The notes beneath the pieces are model-generated. The model was not told where the DNA came from. It searched no databases and was given only the letters and a program-made list of their open reading frames with translations. DNA of 64,000 bases from NCBI RefSeq assembly GCF_002161065.1, contig NZ_NFLV01000002.1:227340-291339 (forward strand), in the 5' to 3' direction. This DNA is from Eubacterium sp. An11. Its GTDB lineage: Bacteria; Bacillota; Clostridia; Lachnospirales; Lachnospiraceae. The position numbers were made by a program, and so were the translations under genes. Shown here one piece after another: positions 46,876 to 55,098 of the stretch. Positions within the stretch are counted from its first letter, which is position 1. The number at the start of each line of letters is the position of its first letter.

Positions 46876-47952
46876 TTACACATCCAGCTTCTTCACAGCC
46901 TCAATGATCAATTCTTCTGTCACTTTATATGGATAATGTTCCACATCTTCGTCCTCAGTCATGGCATGGGCGCAGGCTGCCACCTGTTCCACTGTGACAT
47001 CAATATCGGACAGCTTCGTCGGAAGTCCGACGGTCTTGTTAAATTCCATGAGTTCTCTGCACTCCTCTTCTCTTCCGTCCATGACGAGCAGAAGAAGAAC
47101 ACCGAAGCTCACCACAACACCGTGAAGATGATTCTCGTCAAATCCCGGCAGATTACAAAGACCATAGAAGAAGGCATGTGCCACGCCGCCGTTATAATCC
47201 ATGGTATGATCCCTTGCCACCAACATGGACACCCATCCTGTGGTGATGATGATGGCCAGCGCCGCCTGCTCCAGATCATAGGAGGCGATGCCTGCCTTAT
47301 TATCAGAAAGGGCCTGGGCGCCATGAGCCACCAGCGTCTCCATGCACATACGGCTCATATTGACGCCGAGAGCCATATAATGCGGCAGATCCTCGCCCCG
47401 GGCGGAAATGCTCACCTCATAATATTTGGCATAAGTATCACCGATACCGGCCCAGAGATATTCTTCCGGCGCCCGGGCAATGATGTCTGTATCAATGAAT
47501 ACATGCTTTGCCGCATCCAGAAAATGTACAAAATCTGCAAAAGAACCATCTTCTTTATAGACAATGGATACCGCAGACGCCGCCGCGCAGTTGGATGCGA
47601 TGGTCGGAAAAGCAAAATACGGTTTCTTTAAATCGATGCTGACCAGTTTCGCTGTATCAATGGCCTTGCCGCCGCCCACAGCAAAGATCATATCGGCCTC
47701 TTTAACCGCGTCCATGGCTTCCAGCCGCCGGGCCGCCTCAAACGTACATTCCTTTCCAAACAAAAGAAAAGACAAAATCTCAATCTCTGTGCCTTCCACA
47801 GCCGCCAGCAGCTTCTCTCTGGAAGCCCCCATGGCTTTTTCTCCACCGATGACCACTGCCTTTGTGCCGTACAGGCGTGTATATTCCGCTATGCTGTCAT
47901 ATGCCTTCGGTCCCACAGTATAAGGAACCGGCAATATTGTATAATTCTCCAT
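46876..47952 (-). CDS. Iron-containing alcohol dehydrogenase (glycerol dehydrogenase-like)
   Basis: 358 residues. NAD-binding AVGGGKAIDTAKL near 91-103 and metal ligands in IGDTYAKYYE (Asp), DHTMDYNGGVAHAFFYGL (His near 254) and HLHGVVVSFG (His near 275). The GldA-like subgroup oxidises polyols such as glycerol or 1,2-propanediol. Its substrate is not fixed by sequence. Monocistronic as far as can be seen. Confidence 0.88.
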   Translation of the reverse strand: MENYTILPVPYTVGPKAYDSIAEYTRLYGTKAVVIGGEKAMGASREKLLAAVEGTEIEILSFLLFGKECTFEAARRLEAMDAVKEADMIFAVGGGKAIDTAKLVSIDLKKPYFAFPTIASNCAAASAVSIVYKEDGSFADFVHFLDAAKHVFIDTDIIARAPEEYLWAGIGDTYAKYYEVSISARGEDLPHYMALGVNMSRMCMETLVAHGAQALSDNKAGIASYDLEQAALAIIITTGWVSMLVARDHTMDYNGGVAHAFFYGLCNLPGFDENHLHGVVVSFGVLLLLVMDGREEECRELMEFNKTVGLPTKLSDIDVTVEQVAACAHAMTEDEDVEHYPYKVTEELIIEAVKKLDV

Positions 47953-48253
47953 GATGTACTCCTTTTTGCTGTATATTTTCCTGCCAGTGATATCATCTCT
48001 GTTCTGCAGACACAGGCTGCATCCTCCGATATCACATGCAGGATTCTCTTCGTATTATAAACAAACTCCTTCTGTTCGTCAACGCAGAGGAGACGCTTCT
48101 TTTCTTACTATCTTGATTTCTCCGCCCGTCTGATTTTTCTGCCTTTCACCGGACATTTTTCTGTGCAATCTTGTGACATCGCTTCTTCCGTGCTAAAATA
48201 ATTACGGTTCCGCCATATACCGGAACCACAGCATCAAGAAAGGAGACATCAGC
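47953..48253. other. Intergenic region with aminotransferase promoter
   Basis: 301 bp between divergent genes. No gene seen. A plus-strand promoter is present: -35 TTGTGA (48171-48176), a 17-bp spacer, -10 TAAAAT (48194-48199), 55 bp before the aminotransferase start. AAAGGAG lies 7 bp upstream of that start. Confidence 0.65.
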
Positions 48254-49441
48254 ATGATCAACAAATATTACACATCCATGCTGTCTGAAAAAGACATCAT
48301 TTTTGAGATATTTCAGTATTCACAGGAAAAAGCAAAGATTGTGGGTGCGGAAAACATTTATGATTTCAGCCTGGGCAATCCTTCTGTTCCGGCACCGCCA
48401 AGTGTCAACGACACCATCATAAAAAATGTACGGGAACTTGACGCCCTCTCTCTTCACGGCTACAGCCCGGGAATGGGTATCCCGGAAGCAAGGGCCTCCA
48501 TCGCGGAGAGCTTAAATCAGAAATATGGCTGTCATTATCAGCCGGAAAACATTTTTATGGCCATCGGAGCCGCCGGCGCTCTGGCGCACGCTTTCCGGGC
48601 CGTCAATAATCCGGGAGATGAAGTGTTGACCTTTGCCCCATGTTTTTCCGAATATAAGCCTTACACGGCCGGAGCTTCTCTGAAATTGTCCATCGTGCCG
48701 GCGGACATCGACAGCTTTCAGATTAATTTTGAGGCTTTCGAGCAGATGCTCACCCCGTCCGTGACATCGGTGCTCATCAATTCCCCGAACAATCCTTCCG
48801 GAATTGTATATTCCACTGAGACCATCAAACGGCTTGCCGACATCCTTACCGCCAAATCTGAGGAGTCCGGTCATCCGATCTACCTGATCTCCGACGAGCC
48901 GTACCGGGATATTGTCTTTACAGGAACAGACAGCCCATACATCGCCAACTATTACAAAAACACACTGACCTGCTATTCTTTCAGCAAGTCTCTCTCCCTG
49001 CCGGGCGAGCGAATCGGTTATCTGGCTGTGAACCCGGAATGTGAGGGAGCAGAAAATATCATAGCTGTCTGCCCGCAGATCTCGAGGACCATCGGTCAGA
49101 ACGGTCCGGCTTCCCTCATGCAGAGAACCATCATTGATGTGTGCGGGGACACCGCCGACCTGTCCGTCTACGAGGAGAATAAAAAGATTCTCTATGACGC
49201 CCTTCTCTCCTACGGCTACTCCTGCGTGGAACCGGGCGGTACCTTCTACATGTTCCCGCGTTCCCTGGAACCGGATTCCTATGCATTCTGCGAGAAAGCA
49301 AAGGAGAAAAACCTGATGCTGGTGCCAGGCGACATCTTCGGCTGCCCGGGCCACTTCCGGATTGCCTACTGTGTGCCGACAGAGCGCATACAAAAGGCTC
49401 TGCCTGTCTTTAAAGAACTGGCAGAAGAATATATAAAATAA
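48254..49441 (+). CDS. PLP-dependent class I/II aminotransferase
   Basis: 395 residues. SLGNPSVPAPPSVND near 38, NSPNNPSG near 177, the PLP Asp in ISDEPYRDIVF near 216 and the PLP-Lys in YSFSKSLSLPGERIGY near 240. The fold-type I subgroup resembles AspC/alanine transaminases of Clostridia; the substrate is not certain. Monocistronic, ended by a hairpin starting at the stop codon. Confidence 0.9.
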   Translation: MINKYYTSMLSEKDIIFEIFQYSQEKAKIVGAENIYDFSLGNPSVPAPPSVNDTIIKNVRELDALSLHGYSPGMGIPEARASIAESLNQKYGCHYQPENIFMAIGAAGALAHAFRAVNNPGDEVLTFAPCFSEYKPYTAGASLKLSIVPADIDSFQINFEAFEQMLTPSVTSVLINSPNNPSGIVYSTETIKRLADILTAKSEESGHPIYLISDEPYRDIVFTGTDSPYIANYYKNTLTCYSFSKSLSLPGERIGYLAVNPECEGAENIIAVCPQISRTIGQNGPASLMQRTIIDVCGDTADLSVYEENKKILYDALLSYGYSCVEPGGTFYMFPRSLEPDSYAFCEKAKEKNLMLVPGDIFGCPGHFRIAYCVPTERIQKALPVFKELAEEYIK

Positions 49442-49515
49442 AACTTCCGGACAAGACCTACGGTACTGTACGCCGTCCGGAAGTTTCAGGATTACATGTT
49501 CAAGGAAGAATCCTG
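49441..49515 (+). terminator. Two tandem hairpins after the aminotransferase gene
   Basis: A perfect 12-bp stem AAACTTCCGGAC/GTCCGGAAGTTT (49441-49452 with 49475-49486) is followed directly by a perfect 7-bp stem CAGGATT/AATCCTG (49487-49493 with 49509-49515). There is no strong U-tract after the first. They lie between convergent genes. Confidence 0.65.
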
Positions 49516-49518
49516 AAA

Positions 49519-49554
49519 GAAAAAATCAACCGGAACAAAAAAGTTCCGGTTGAT
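49519..49554 (-). terminator. Intrinsic terminator of the amino acid ABC operon
   Basis: A perfect 12-bp stem ATCAACCGGAAC/GTTCCGGTTGAT (49543-49554 with 49525-49536) with six U after it on the minus strand, 46 bp after the ATPase stop. Confidence 0.92.
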
Positions 49555-49599
49555 GCTTTATACAGCGTACTGCTGTCATCTTTATCCTGTCATAACATT

Positions 49600-50385
49600 T
49601 TACTGTTCAAAATATCTCTCCAGGAACTGCCTGGTCCGCTCTTCTTTCGGATGTTCAAATACCTGTTCCGGGCTTCCGTATTCCGCTACCATTCCCTTAT
49701 CGAGGAACAATACCTTATCAGAAACATCACGGGCAAACTGCATTTCATGGGTGACAATGACCATGGTTGTCTTTTTGTCTGCCAATCCGCGGATCACTTT
49801 TAACACCTCGCCGGTAAGCTCCGGGTCCAGGGCGGACGTCGGCTCGTCAAAGCAGAGAATGTCCGGCTGCAGCATCAGAGCTCTGGCAATGGCAACACGC
49901 TGCTGCTGGCCGCCGGAAAGCTGATGCGGATAGTAGTCCATTTTCTCCTGAAGGCCGACACTGGCAAGCAGTGCCTCCCCCTCTGTCCTGATCTCATCAA
50001 GAATCTGCTTTTTATTGGCTTTAAAATCCGGACGCTCCTTGGCCATGAGCTCTTTCGCCAGCGTACAGTTCTTTAATACCGTATACTGTGGAAAAAGGTT
50101 AAAAGACTGAAACACAAGACCAAAATGCAGACGATTCTTCCGGATCTCTGCCTCGCTCAATGTGCGGGCGTCCGCTCCGTCAAAAACAACTTTATCATTG
50201 ACGCGAATCTGTCCGCTGGTCGGTCTCTCCAGAAAATTAAGACAGCGCAGCAGGGTAGTCTTACCGCTTCCGGATGCGCCGATCATGGCAAGAGATTCTC
50301 CCTTTTCCAGAGAAAAGTCAATGCCTTTTAATACTTCCAGACTTCCAAAATTCTTTTTCAGATTATTTACTTCTAATATCGCCAT
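49600..50385 (-). CDS. Polar amino acid ABC transporter ATPase
   Basis: 261 residues of the GlnQ/HisP/TcyC type. Walker A GASGSGKTTLLR near 34-45, Q-loop FQSFNLFPQYT, signature LSGGQQQRVAIARAL near 158-172, Walker B DILCFDEPTSALDPE near 178-192, switch THEMQFA. Last of the three genes binding protein-permease-ATPase, 12 bp after the permease. Confidence 0.94.
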   Translation of the reverse strand: MAILEVNNLKKNFGSLEVLKGIDFSLEKGESLAMIGASGSGKTTLLRCLNFLERPTSGQIRVNDKVVFDGADARTLSEAEIRKNRLHFGLVFQSFNLFPQYTVLKNCTLAKELMAKERPDFKANKKQILDEIRTEGEALLASVGLQEKMDYYPHQLSGGQQQRVAIARALMLQPDILCFDEPTSALDPELTGEVLKVIRGLADKKTTMVIVTHEMQFARDVSDKVLFLDKGMVAEYGSPEQVFEHPKEERTRQFLERYFEQ

Positions 50386-50397
50386 GTCTGCGCCTCC

Positions 50398-51042
50398 TTA
50401 TACTCTGAAATAATCCATCTTTCTCTCAATCCAGCCAAACAGCAGGGAGAGGATGCCGACAAACACAAGGAAATACACAGCTGTGGAGAACAGCGGCCAG
50501 ATAAGACCCATTTTAGTAAATCTCTCCGCGCTCATGATAATCTCACCGATACCGATGACACGGGCCAAAGCTGTATCCTTTGTGAGCGTGATGATCTCGT
50601 TGCTCATCGGCGGCACAATGCGCTTGATGACCTGCAAAAGCACAACCTTAAAGAAAATCTGTGTTCTTGTCATACCCAGTACTTTGCCGGCCTCATACTG
50701 TCCCACAGAAATACTCTCGATCCCCCCTCGGTAAATCTCCGAAAAATAGGCGGCATAATTGATCACAAACGCAATCACAGCCGCGGTAAAACGGGATGAC
50801 ATAGGGATGCCGAAAAGCAGTCCCGGCGCGTACAATACCACGAAAAGCTGAAGCATCAGAGGCGTTCCTCTGATCACCCAGATAAATACCTTCGTAATCC
50901 ATTTCAAAGGCTTAAACTTGGACATGGAACAAAATGTAATGATCAATCCCAGCGGAAGAGCCAGAAGCAGCGTCACCACAAACAATTCCAGGTTTAACAA
51001 AAATCCACTGGTCAGCGACTCGATCGGATTAGCTCCCAACAT
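50398..51042 (-). CDS. Polar amino acid ABC transporter permease
   Basis: 214 residues from the ATG after AAGGAGAG; the open frame extends upstream through the folded spacer without a ribosome site. Five membrane helices and the HisMQ-type loop AAYFSEIYRGGIESISVGQYEAGKVLGMTRTQIFFKVVLPQ-like segment near 113-153. It probably works as a homodimer. Substrate range (Gln, His, cystine or others) cannot be told. Confidence 0.92.
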   Translation of the reverse strand: MLGANPIESLTSGFLLNLELFVVTLLLALPLGLIITFCSMSKFKPLKWITKVFIWVIRGTPLMLQLFVVLYAPGLLFGIPMSSRFTAAVIAFVINYAAYFSEIYRGGIESISVGQYEAGKVLGMTRTQIFFKVVLLQVIKRIVPPMSNEIITLTKDTALARVIGIGEIIMSAERFTKMGLIWPLFSTAVYFLVFVGILSLLFGWIERKMDYFRV

Positions 51043-51140
51043 AGCGTATCTCTCCTTTTTTATGTATTCCGGGTTCTTTGCCCGGTGTCCAAAACTGACT
51101 CCAGTCAGCGACTGTGCAATTCCGGTATTTTCACAACAAG

Positions 51141-51192
51141 AATCCGGCTTTCCACTCTCCCGCCGCCATGCGGGATGCCGGAAATCCGGATT
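51141..51192 (-). promoter_or_regulatory. Hairpin between binding protein and permease genes
   Basis: AATCCGG(A)TTTCC (51192-51180) pairs with GGAAA(G)CCGGATT (51153-51141); the loop holds a CCCGC/GCGGG hairpin. The U-tract is weak. As with livJ-livH, it probably gives more binding protein than permease by partial termination or mRNA protection. Confidence 0.65.
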
Positions 51193-51234
51193 CAATTATT
51201 AGTTATATGATTATTTCTACTTGCTGTTATTCAT

Positions 51235-52191
51235 TTATTCTGCCGCTGCAGTTGCTGCTTCTGCCGCAGTATCACCGGTAGCCGCTTCCGGTGCGGCTTC
51301 TGTGGATGCCTGGGTATCCTTCTCGATCAGAAGATCGGAAAGATTATATTTTGCAGCCAGTTCGGCAACGGTACCATCTGCATAAAGCTGATCAATGGCA
51401 TCGCTTACATGCTGCTCCAGATCGCTTCCCTTACGGAAACCGATGACGTATTCCTGAAGACCAAAGTTATTGTCCACATTGATGACCATATCAGAATAGT
51501 CGGTGTCAGGGCCGACCATACCATATGCAGCCACACTGTCAACCAGAGCCACATCTGCTGTTCCTGCTTTTACTTCCATCAAAGCCTTCGCCATGGAATC
51601 AGAAGCTACATAATTGGCATTGGCAAAGTATTCTTTTGCGGATACTTCTACGGTATCATCGTCGGCGATCGTTCCCAGCAGCTTTCCTTCACCGGTGGAA
51701 CCTTTCTCCGCTGTAACGGTCAGTCCGTCCACGCTCTTCATAATCTCATCTTCTCGGTCAGCCTTCATGACCATGGCCTGTGTATTATACAGATACGGTT
51801 CAGAGAGAGTCATGGTCTCCTGTCTCTCCGCCGTGCTGCACATACCGTTCCAGATACAATCAATGTTCTTGGAATTCAACTCGATCTCCTTGGAATCCCA
51901 GTTAATTTCCACGAAATTGATATCAATGCCGAGCTTCTCGCCCACAGCCTGTGCCAGCTCCGTATCAAAACCAACAAAATTATTGTTCTCATCATAATAG
52001 TTCATCGGTGCGAATAAGGTCATACCGATGGTCATCTCACCCTTAGCGCTGACATCTTCCCAGTCAGACTCTGCAGCAGCCTGAGTGCCGCCCTCTGCGG
52101 AACCTTCTCCGCCTCCATTGGAACTACCACATCCTGCCAGAGAAGTAACACACATAGCAGAAAACAACGCCATGGCAATAAATTTCTTCAT
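51235..52191 (-). CDS. Polar amino acid-binding lipoprotein
   Basis: 318 residues. Lipobox SLAGC (Cys near 21), Gly/Ser linker, then a type II periplasmic amino acid-binding domain (GEMTIGMTLFAPMNYYDENNNFVGFDTELAQAVGEKLG near 51-87). The C-terminal ~28 residues are Ala/Glu/Thr-rich low complexity (STEAAPEAATGDTAAEA). First gene of a three-gene ABC importer operon with a consensus promoter. Confidence 0.93.
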   Translation of the reverse strand: MKKFIAMALFSAMCVTSLAGCGSSNGGGEGSAEGGTQAAAESDWEDVSAKGEMTIGMTLFAPMNYYDENNNFVGFDTELAQAVGEKLGIDINFVEINWDSKEIELNSKNIDCIWNGMCSTAERQETMTLSEPYLYNTQAMVMKADREDEIMKSVDGLTVTAEKGSTGEGKLLGTIADDDTVEVSAKEYFANANYVASDSMAKALMEVKAGTADVALVDSVAAYGMVGPDTDYSDMVINVDNNFGLQEYVIGFRKGSDLEQHVSDAIDQLYADGTVAELAAKYNLSDLLIEKDTQASTEAAPEAATGDTAAEAATAAAE

Positions 52192-52261
52192 AACTTAGTT
52201 CTCCTTCTACATTTCATTTCTTTTTTTGATTCAAAGGTTTATCAATCTACTCTAGTAAAGT

Positions 52262-52290
52262 ATTATAGTCGAAAGGAAGGGAAAAAGCAA
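52262..52290 (-). promoter_or_regulatory. Promoter of the amino acid ABC operon
   Basis: -35 TTGCTT (52290-52285), a 17-bp spacer and -10 TATAAT (52267-52262), about 70 bp before the binding-protein start. The -35 hexamer and spacing are the same as at livJ. Confidence 0.75.
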
Positions 52291-52297
52291 GGGTTAA

Positions 52298-53116
52298 TTA
52301 TGAGAATTGTTTTTCGCATGGATTGTCCAAAATCGCATTCAACATATTATTTTGAACAATCCCTGCCCTAAGCAAGATAAATTCAAACGATTCCGGCATC
52401 CACATGGAAATTCTTTTATCCATGTTCTGCTCCGCAAATTCCAGACAATCTTCTACCATAGAACCAAATGCTGCACCATCTGCAATCACAAACATATCTT
52501 TTGTGGTTTGTTCTTTCATCACATTTATAATATTTGAATTGCCTCCTGCGCTGATAACTTCACTTTTTTCAAATAAAGCAGAATAAAACGTAAATCCTGA
52601 GTTACTGTCTTCTGTCACGACTAACGACATTTTATTATTGTTTATATTTGGAAAATTGCTGTACAGCTCTTCAAAATCACAAAGGACCTGGCGCATATCT
52701 GCCTGTTTTTTTCTTGTTTTGATTTCATATATTTCATGAATGCTATAAGGCAGCATTTTTAACGGCGCTCTGCTCACAAACACAAAATAATTTCCGGAAG
52801 CTAAAGCATATTCTGCAAATTCCTGAGAAAAAATAAAATTATTATTTTCTTCAACAAAAATTATCGTTTTTTTTAACGGTTCAAACATTTCCTTCCAGCT
52901 TCTGCCCGGCACATCCCGAAGATAGACATAATATTTTGCATTGGTGGAAACTATAAAACCGGATTCTCTGCCATTCAGCAAATATTCATACATCATATTT
53001 AGTAACGTGGTTTTCCCCGATGCACTGTCTCCTTTAATAATGGTAATATTTCTTTTTATTTCAAACCGGAATATAACCTTTTTGCTCCGCACCTCAAATT
53101 TATATCTTCCCTTCAT
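52298..53116 (-). CDS. Compact P-loop ATPase with TOPRIM-like C-terminal domain
   Basis: 272 residues. Walker A GDSASGKT (29-36) and a Walker B-like strand IIFVEE (85-90) form a small P-loop domain. From about 160 on the sequence has a TOPRIM-like order: LVVTEDSNSG (Glu 169, Asp 170), SAGGNSN (189-195) and FVIADGAAFG (209-218). This is the logic of OLD-family nucleases in miniature, much shorter than usual. It overlaps the DUF4869 gene by 17 bp, so the two are coupled. A defence or toxin role is inferred; no family name could be assigned. Confidence 0.7.
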   Translation of the reverse strand: MKGRYKFEVRSKKVIFRFEIKRNITIIKGDSASGKTTLLNMMYEYLLNGRESGFIVSTNAKYYVYLRDVPGRSWKEMFEPLKKTIIFVEENNNFIFSQEFAEYALASGNYFVFVSRAPLKMLPYSIHEIYEIKTRKKQADMRQVLCDFEELYSNFPNINNNKMSLVVTEDSNSGFTFYSALFEKSEVISAGGNSNIINVMKEQTTKDMFVIADGAAFGSMVEDCLEFAEQNMDKRISMWMPESFEFILLRAGIVQNNMLNAILDNPCEKQFS

Positions 53117-53558
53117 TGACCATTTCCTCCGCTTTCAACAGCTCATTTACATATTCTTTGCCATTATGAACGATTTTTCCTGTATTCATAATCATAATTT
53201 CGAACTCTCCGGTAAATCTGAGTATGTGCTGAAGATATACAGTCAAATCCTTTTTCTCGGCTATTTTCAAAATCCATTTTGCACAATTATTGCCGCAATT
53301 TGACATATTATAAACAAAAGAATCGTCTTTCAGCATGAGAATCAGGACTTTCACTCCGCCGGAAAGCTCCTTTGGCGTAATCGCTCCAAGTACGGGACTT
53401 TCGATAATATGCGGGCTGATCACTTTAGAGCTGTCAACATCTAAAATCATTTCTTTGACAAAATTGTCTTCCAGCCATTCGTCTTCATATACATTATTAA
53501 AATATGCCGGCGCATCTTTCATATACTCCACACCGCCATAATACCAGATTTTTAACAT
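53100..53558 (-). CDS. DUF4869-like protein
   Basis: 152 residues from the ATG after GGGAGG; an in-frame ATG 18 bp upstream has no site. The N terminus MLKIWYYGGVEYMKDAPAYF and the EDEWLED...MILDVDSSKVISP region look like DUF4869 proteins, small proteins of unknown function common in Firmicutes. The middle carries SGGVKVLILML and GNNCAKWIL. First gene of the pair with the P-loop/TOPRIM-like protein. AT-rich compared with the core genes. Confidence 0.7.
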   Translation of the reverse strand: MLKIWYYGGVEYMKDAPAYFNNVYEDEWLEDNFVKEMILDVDSSKVISPHIIESPVLGAITPKELSGGVKVLILMLKDDSFVYNMSNCGNNCAKWILKIAEKKDLTVYLQHILRFTGEFEIMIMNTGKIVHNGKEYVNELLKAEEMVNEGKI

Positions 53559-53596
53559 TTTCTTCCCTCCCAACATTTTTCACTGATATATTTATA

Positions 53597-53740
53597 TTAT
53601 AATTCCAACTCCATGGAGAACACCTCTACTCCATTTTCTTTTTTAAATTTTTTCTTTATTTTAAAACCACAGGCAGCATATACACTTTTAGCGCGGGCAT
53701 TTTTGACTCTGACATTCAGATTCATTTTTGTCCGGTCAAA
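53597..53740 (-). pseudogene. C-terminal remnant of a GNAT acetyltransferase
   Basis: A frame ending at TAA 53599-53597 reads LFDRTKMNLNVRVKNARA, then KSVYAACGFKIKKKF and ends VFSMELEL, the typical last part of a GNAT acetyltransferase (N-A-x-x-Y-x-x-x-GF). The N-terminal and acetyl-CoA-binding parts are absent. It overlaps the end of the methyltransferase gene, and an ATG at 53725 overlaps that gene's TGA. It looks like a deletion scar joining two genes. Confidence 0.7.
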
Positions 53741-54483
53741 AAGAGTCTTCGGAACGGAAACAGCACCGTTCCATTTTTCCGGACCGGATATGCCTTTTCG
53801 ATACGGATAAGTACTTCATCGGCAAAAGCCTGCATCTCCTTCTCATTCAACCGGCTTTGATATGGCGTAAATGCAGCTCCCCTCAAAAAGTCCAGAATCT
53901 GCTCATGATTTTGCATGATATGGCAGTAGTCTGTCACCCACATATGAACTTTAGTGGTGTGCTCCGCAAATATATCATAATAGTGCGCGGCAGTATGAGT
54001 GATAAATTTATCTTCTTCAATACCAGCGAATCGTTCTTCCCATATTTTTTCCACCTCTAGAATGCACTTGCTGGCCGGCATTTCGTCAAACAGCGGAATC
54101 TGCACTGCCAGCACTCCGCCTTCTTCTAACATGGAAAATGTCTGTCCGATAAAATCTTCCTGATTGGGTATCCATTGCAAAAATGCATTGGAAAATATCA
54201 GGTCGAATGTTCCCAGATCCGCCAGTGATTTACTGCAGTCTCTTCTTATAAATTGTACCTGCGGCAGGATTTTTCGGGCCTTTTGCAACATTTCTTCTGA
54301 TAAATCCACACCGGTTACTTCAGCATCCTCCCACGTGGAAAGAACCGCCGCTGTACTCATGCCGCTCCCGCAGCCCACGTCCAGGATTCTTTTGAACTTT
54401 TTATCTTTTAAACGGGCTGCCAGATCAATGGACGGCTGCATCCGCTCTTTTCCAAAACTGTCATAAATCTCTGCATTCCACAT
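53722..54483 (-). CDS. SAM-dependent methyltransferase (trans-aconitate methyltransferase-like)
   Basis: 253 residues from the ATG after AAGGAAAC. Class I motif I ILDVGCGSGMSTAAV near 34-48, motif II VTGVDLSEEML near 58, DLIFSNAFLQWIPN near 94. This resembles Tam-type small-molecule methyltransferases. The final codons (LTGQK) lie at the junction with the GNAT remnant and may be foreign to the original gene. Confidence 0.85.
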   Translation of the reverse strand: MWNAEIYDSFGKERMQPSIDLAARLKDKKFKRILDVGCGSGMSTAAVLSTWEDAEVTGVDLSEEMLQKARKILPQVQFIRRDCSKSLADLGTFDLIFSNAFLQWIPNQEDFIGQTFSMLEEGGVLAVQIPLFDEMPASKCILEVEKIWEERFAGIEEDKFITHTAAHYYDIFAEHTTKVHMWVTDYCHIMQNHEQILDFLRGAAFTPYQSRLNEKEMQAFADEVLIRIEKAYPVRKNGTVLFPFRRLFLTGQK

Positions 54484-54520
54484 GAATGTTTCCTTCTTTC
54501 TTTTTCTCAGTCTACAATAG

Positions 54521-54967
54521 TTATAACATCTTCTCCATCCGGACACAGTCAAAGGTGTCGCCGTGGATAATCTGTCCATCGCAGATTTCATAACCGAGCT
54601 TTTCATAGAAGCCTACGGCCACATCCCGGCTCTCTAGAACCGATTTTTGATACCCCATCTCACGGGCCCAGTTTTCTGCCTCAGTTACCGCCATCCCTCC
54701 AAGCCCTTTCTTCCTGTATTCCGGCAGAACCACAACCCGTCCAAGCATCACAGAAGGAAACACTTCCCCGGAAATCTCATAGAGCCGGCAGGTCGCCACC
54801 GGAAATGCATCGTCCAGCAGCACGATATATTTGGCATCCGGGCTGTCATGCTCATCGAACTCTTCCCGGAGCGTGATGTGATACTGCCTGGCCATAGCCT
54901 GGATGCGCACATAGTAGGCGCCGGCCTGCTGCCAGAGTTCTTCTGCTCTTAACACATGTATTTCCAT
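54521..54967 (-). CDS. GNAT-family N-acetyltransferase
   Basis: 148 residues. Acetyl-CoA-binding VMLGRVVVLPEYRKKGLGGMAVTEAENWAREMG (region 73-105; the R/Q-x-x-G-x-G/A signature is RKKGLGG) and C-terminal VGFYEKLGYEI. Substrate unknown. It lies 37 bp upstream of the methyltransferase on the same strand; the two may be co-transcribed. Confidence 0.88.
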   Translation of the reverse strand: MEIHVLRAEELWQQAGAYYVRIQAMARQYHITLREEFDEHDSPDAKYIVLLDDAFPVATCRLYEISGEVFPSVMLGRVVVLPEYRKKGLGGMAVTEAENWAREMGYQKSVLESRDVAVGFYEKLGYEICDGQIIHGDTFDCVRMEKML

Positions 54968-55098
54968 CTTTATATCTCCGTTTCTTATCTTAAAAATCTT
55001 AAAAATTTCTTTTTTGCAATTTTTGTTTTCTGCCCTTTATCTGGCCTGATTTCTCCTCCCTAATCTTTTTTACGTTCAGATCCGGCATCTGAAAAAAT

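Noticed and set aside
48512..49393. A 293-codon minus-strand frame opposite the aminotransferase
   Set aside because: Antisense to a conserved PLP enzyme; no start signal.
53597..53725. A functional 42-aa gene starting at the ATGA overlap
   Set aside because: The sequence is the tail of the GNAT fold and cannot fold or bind acetyl-CoA alone; a remnant explains it better.
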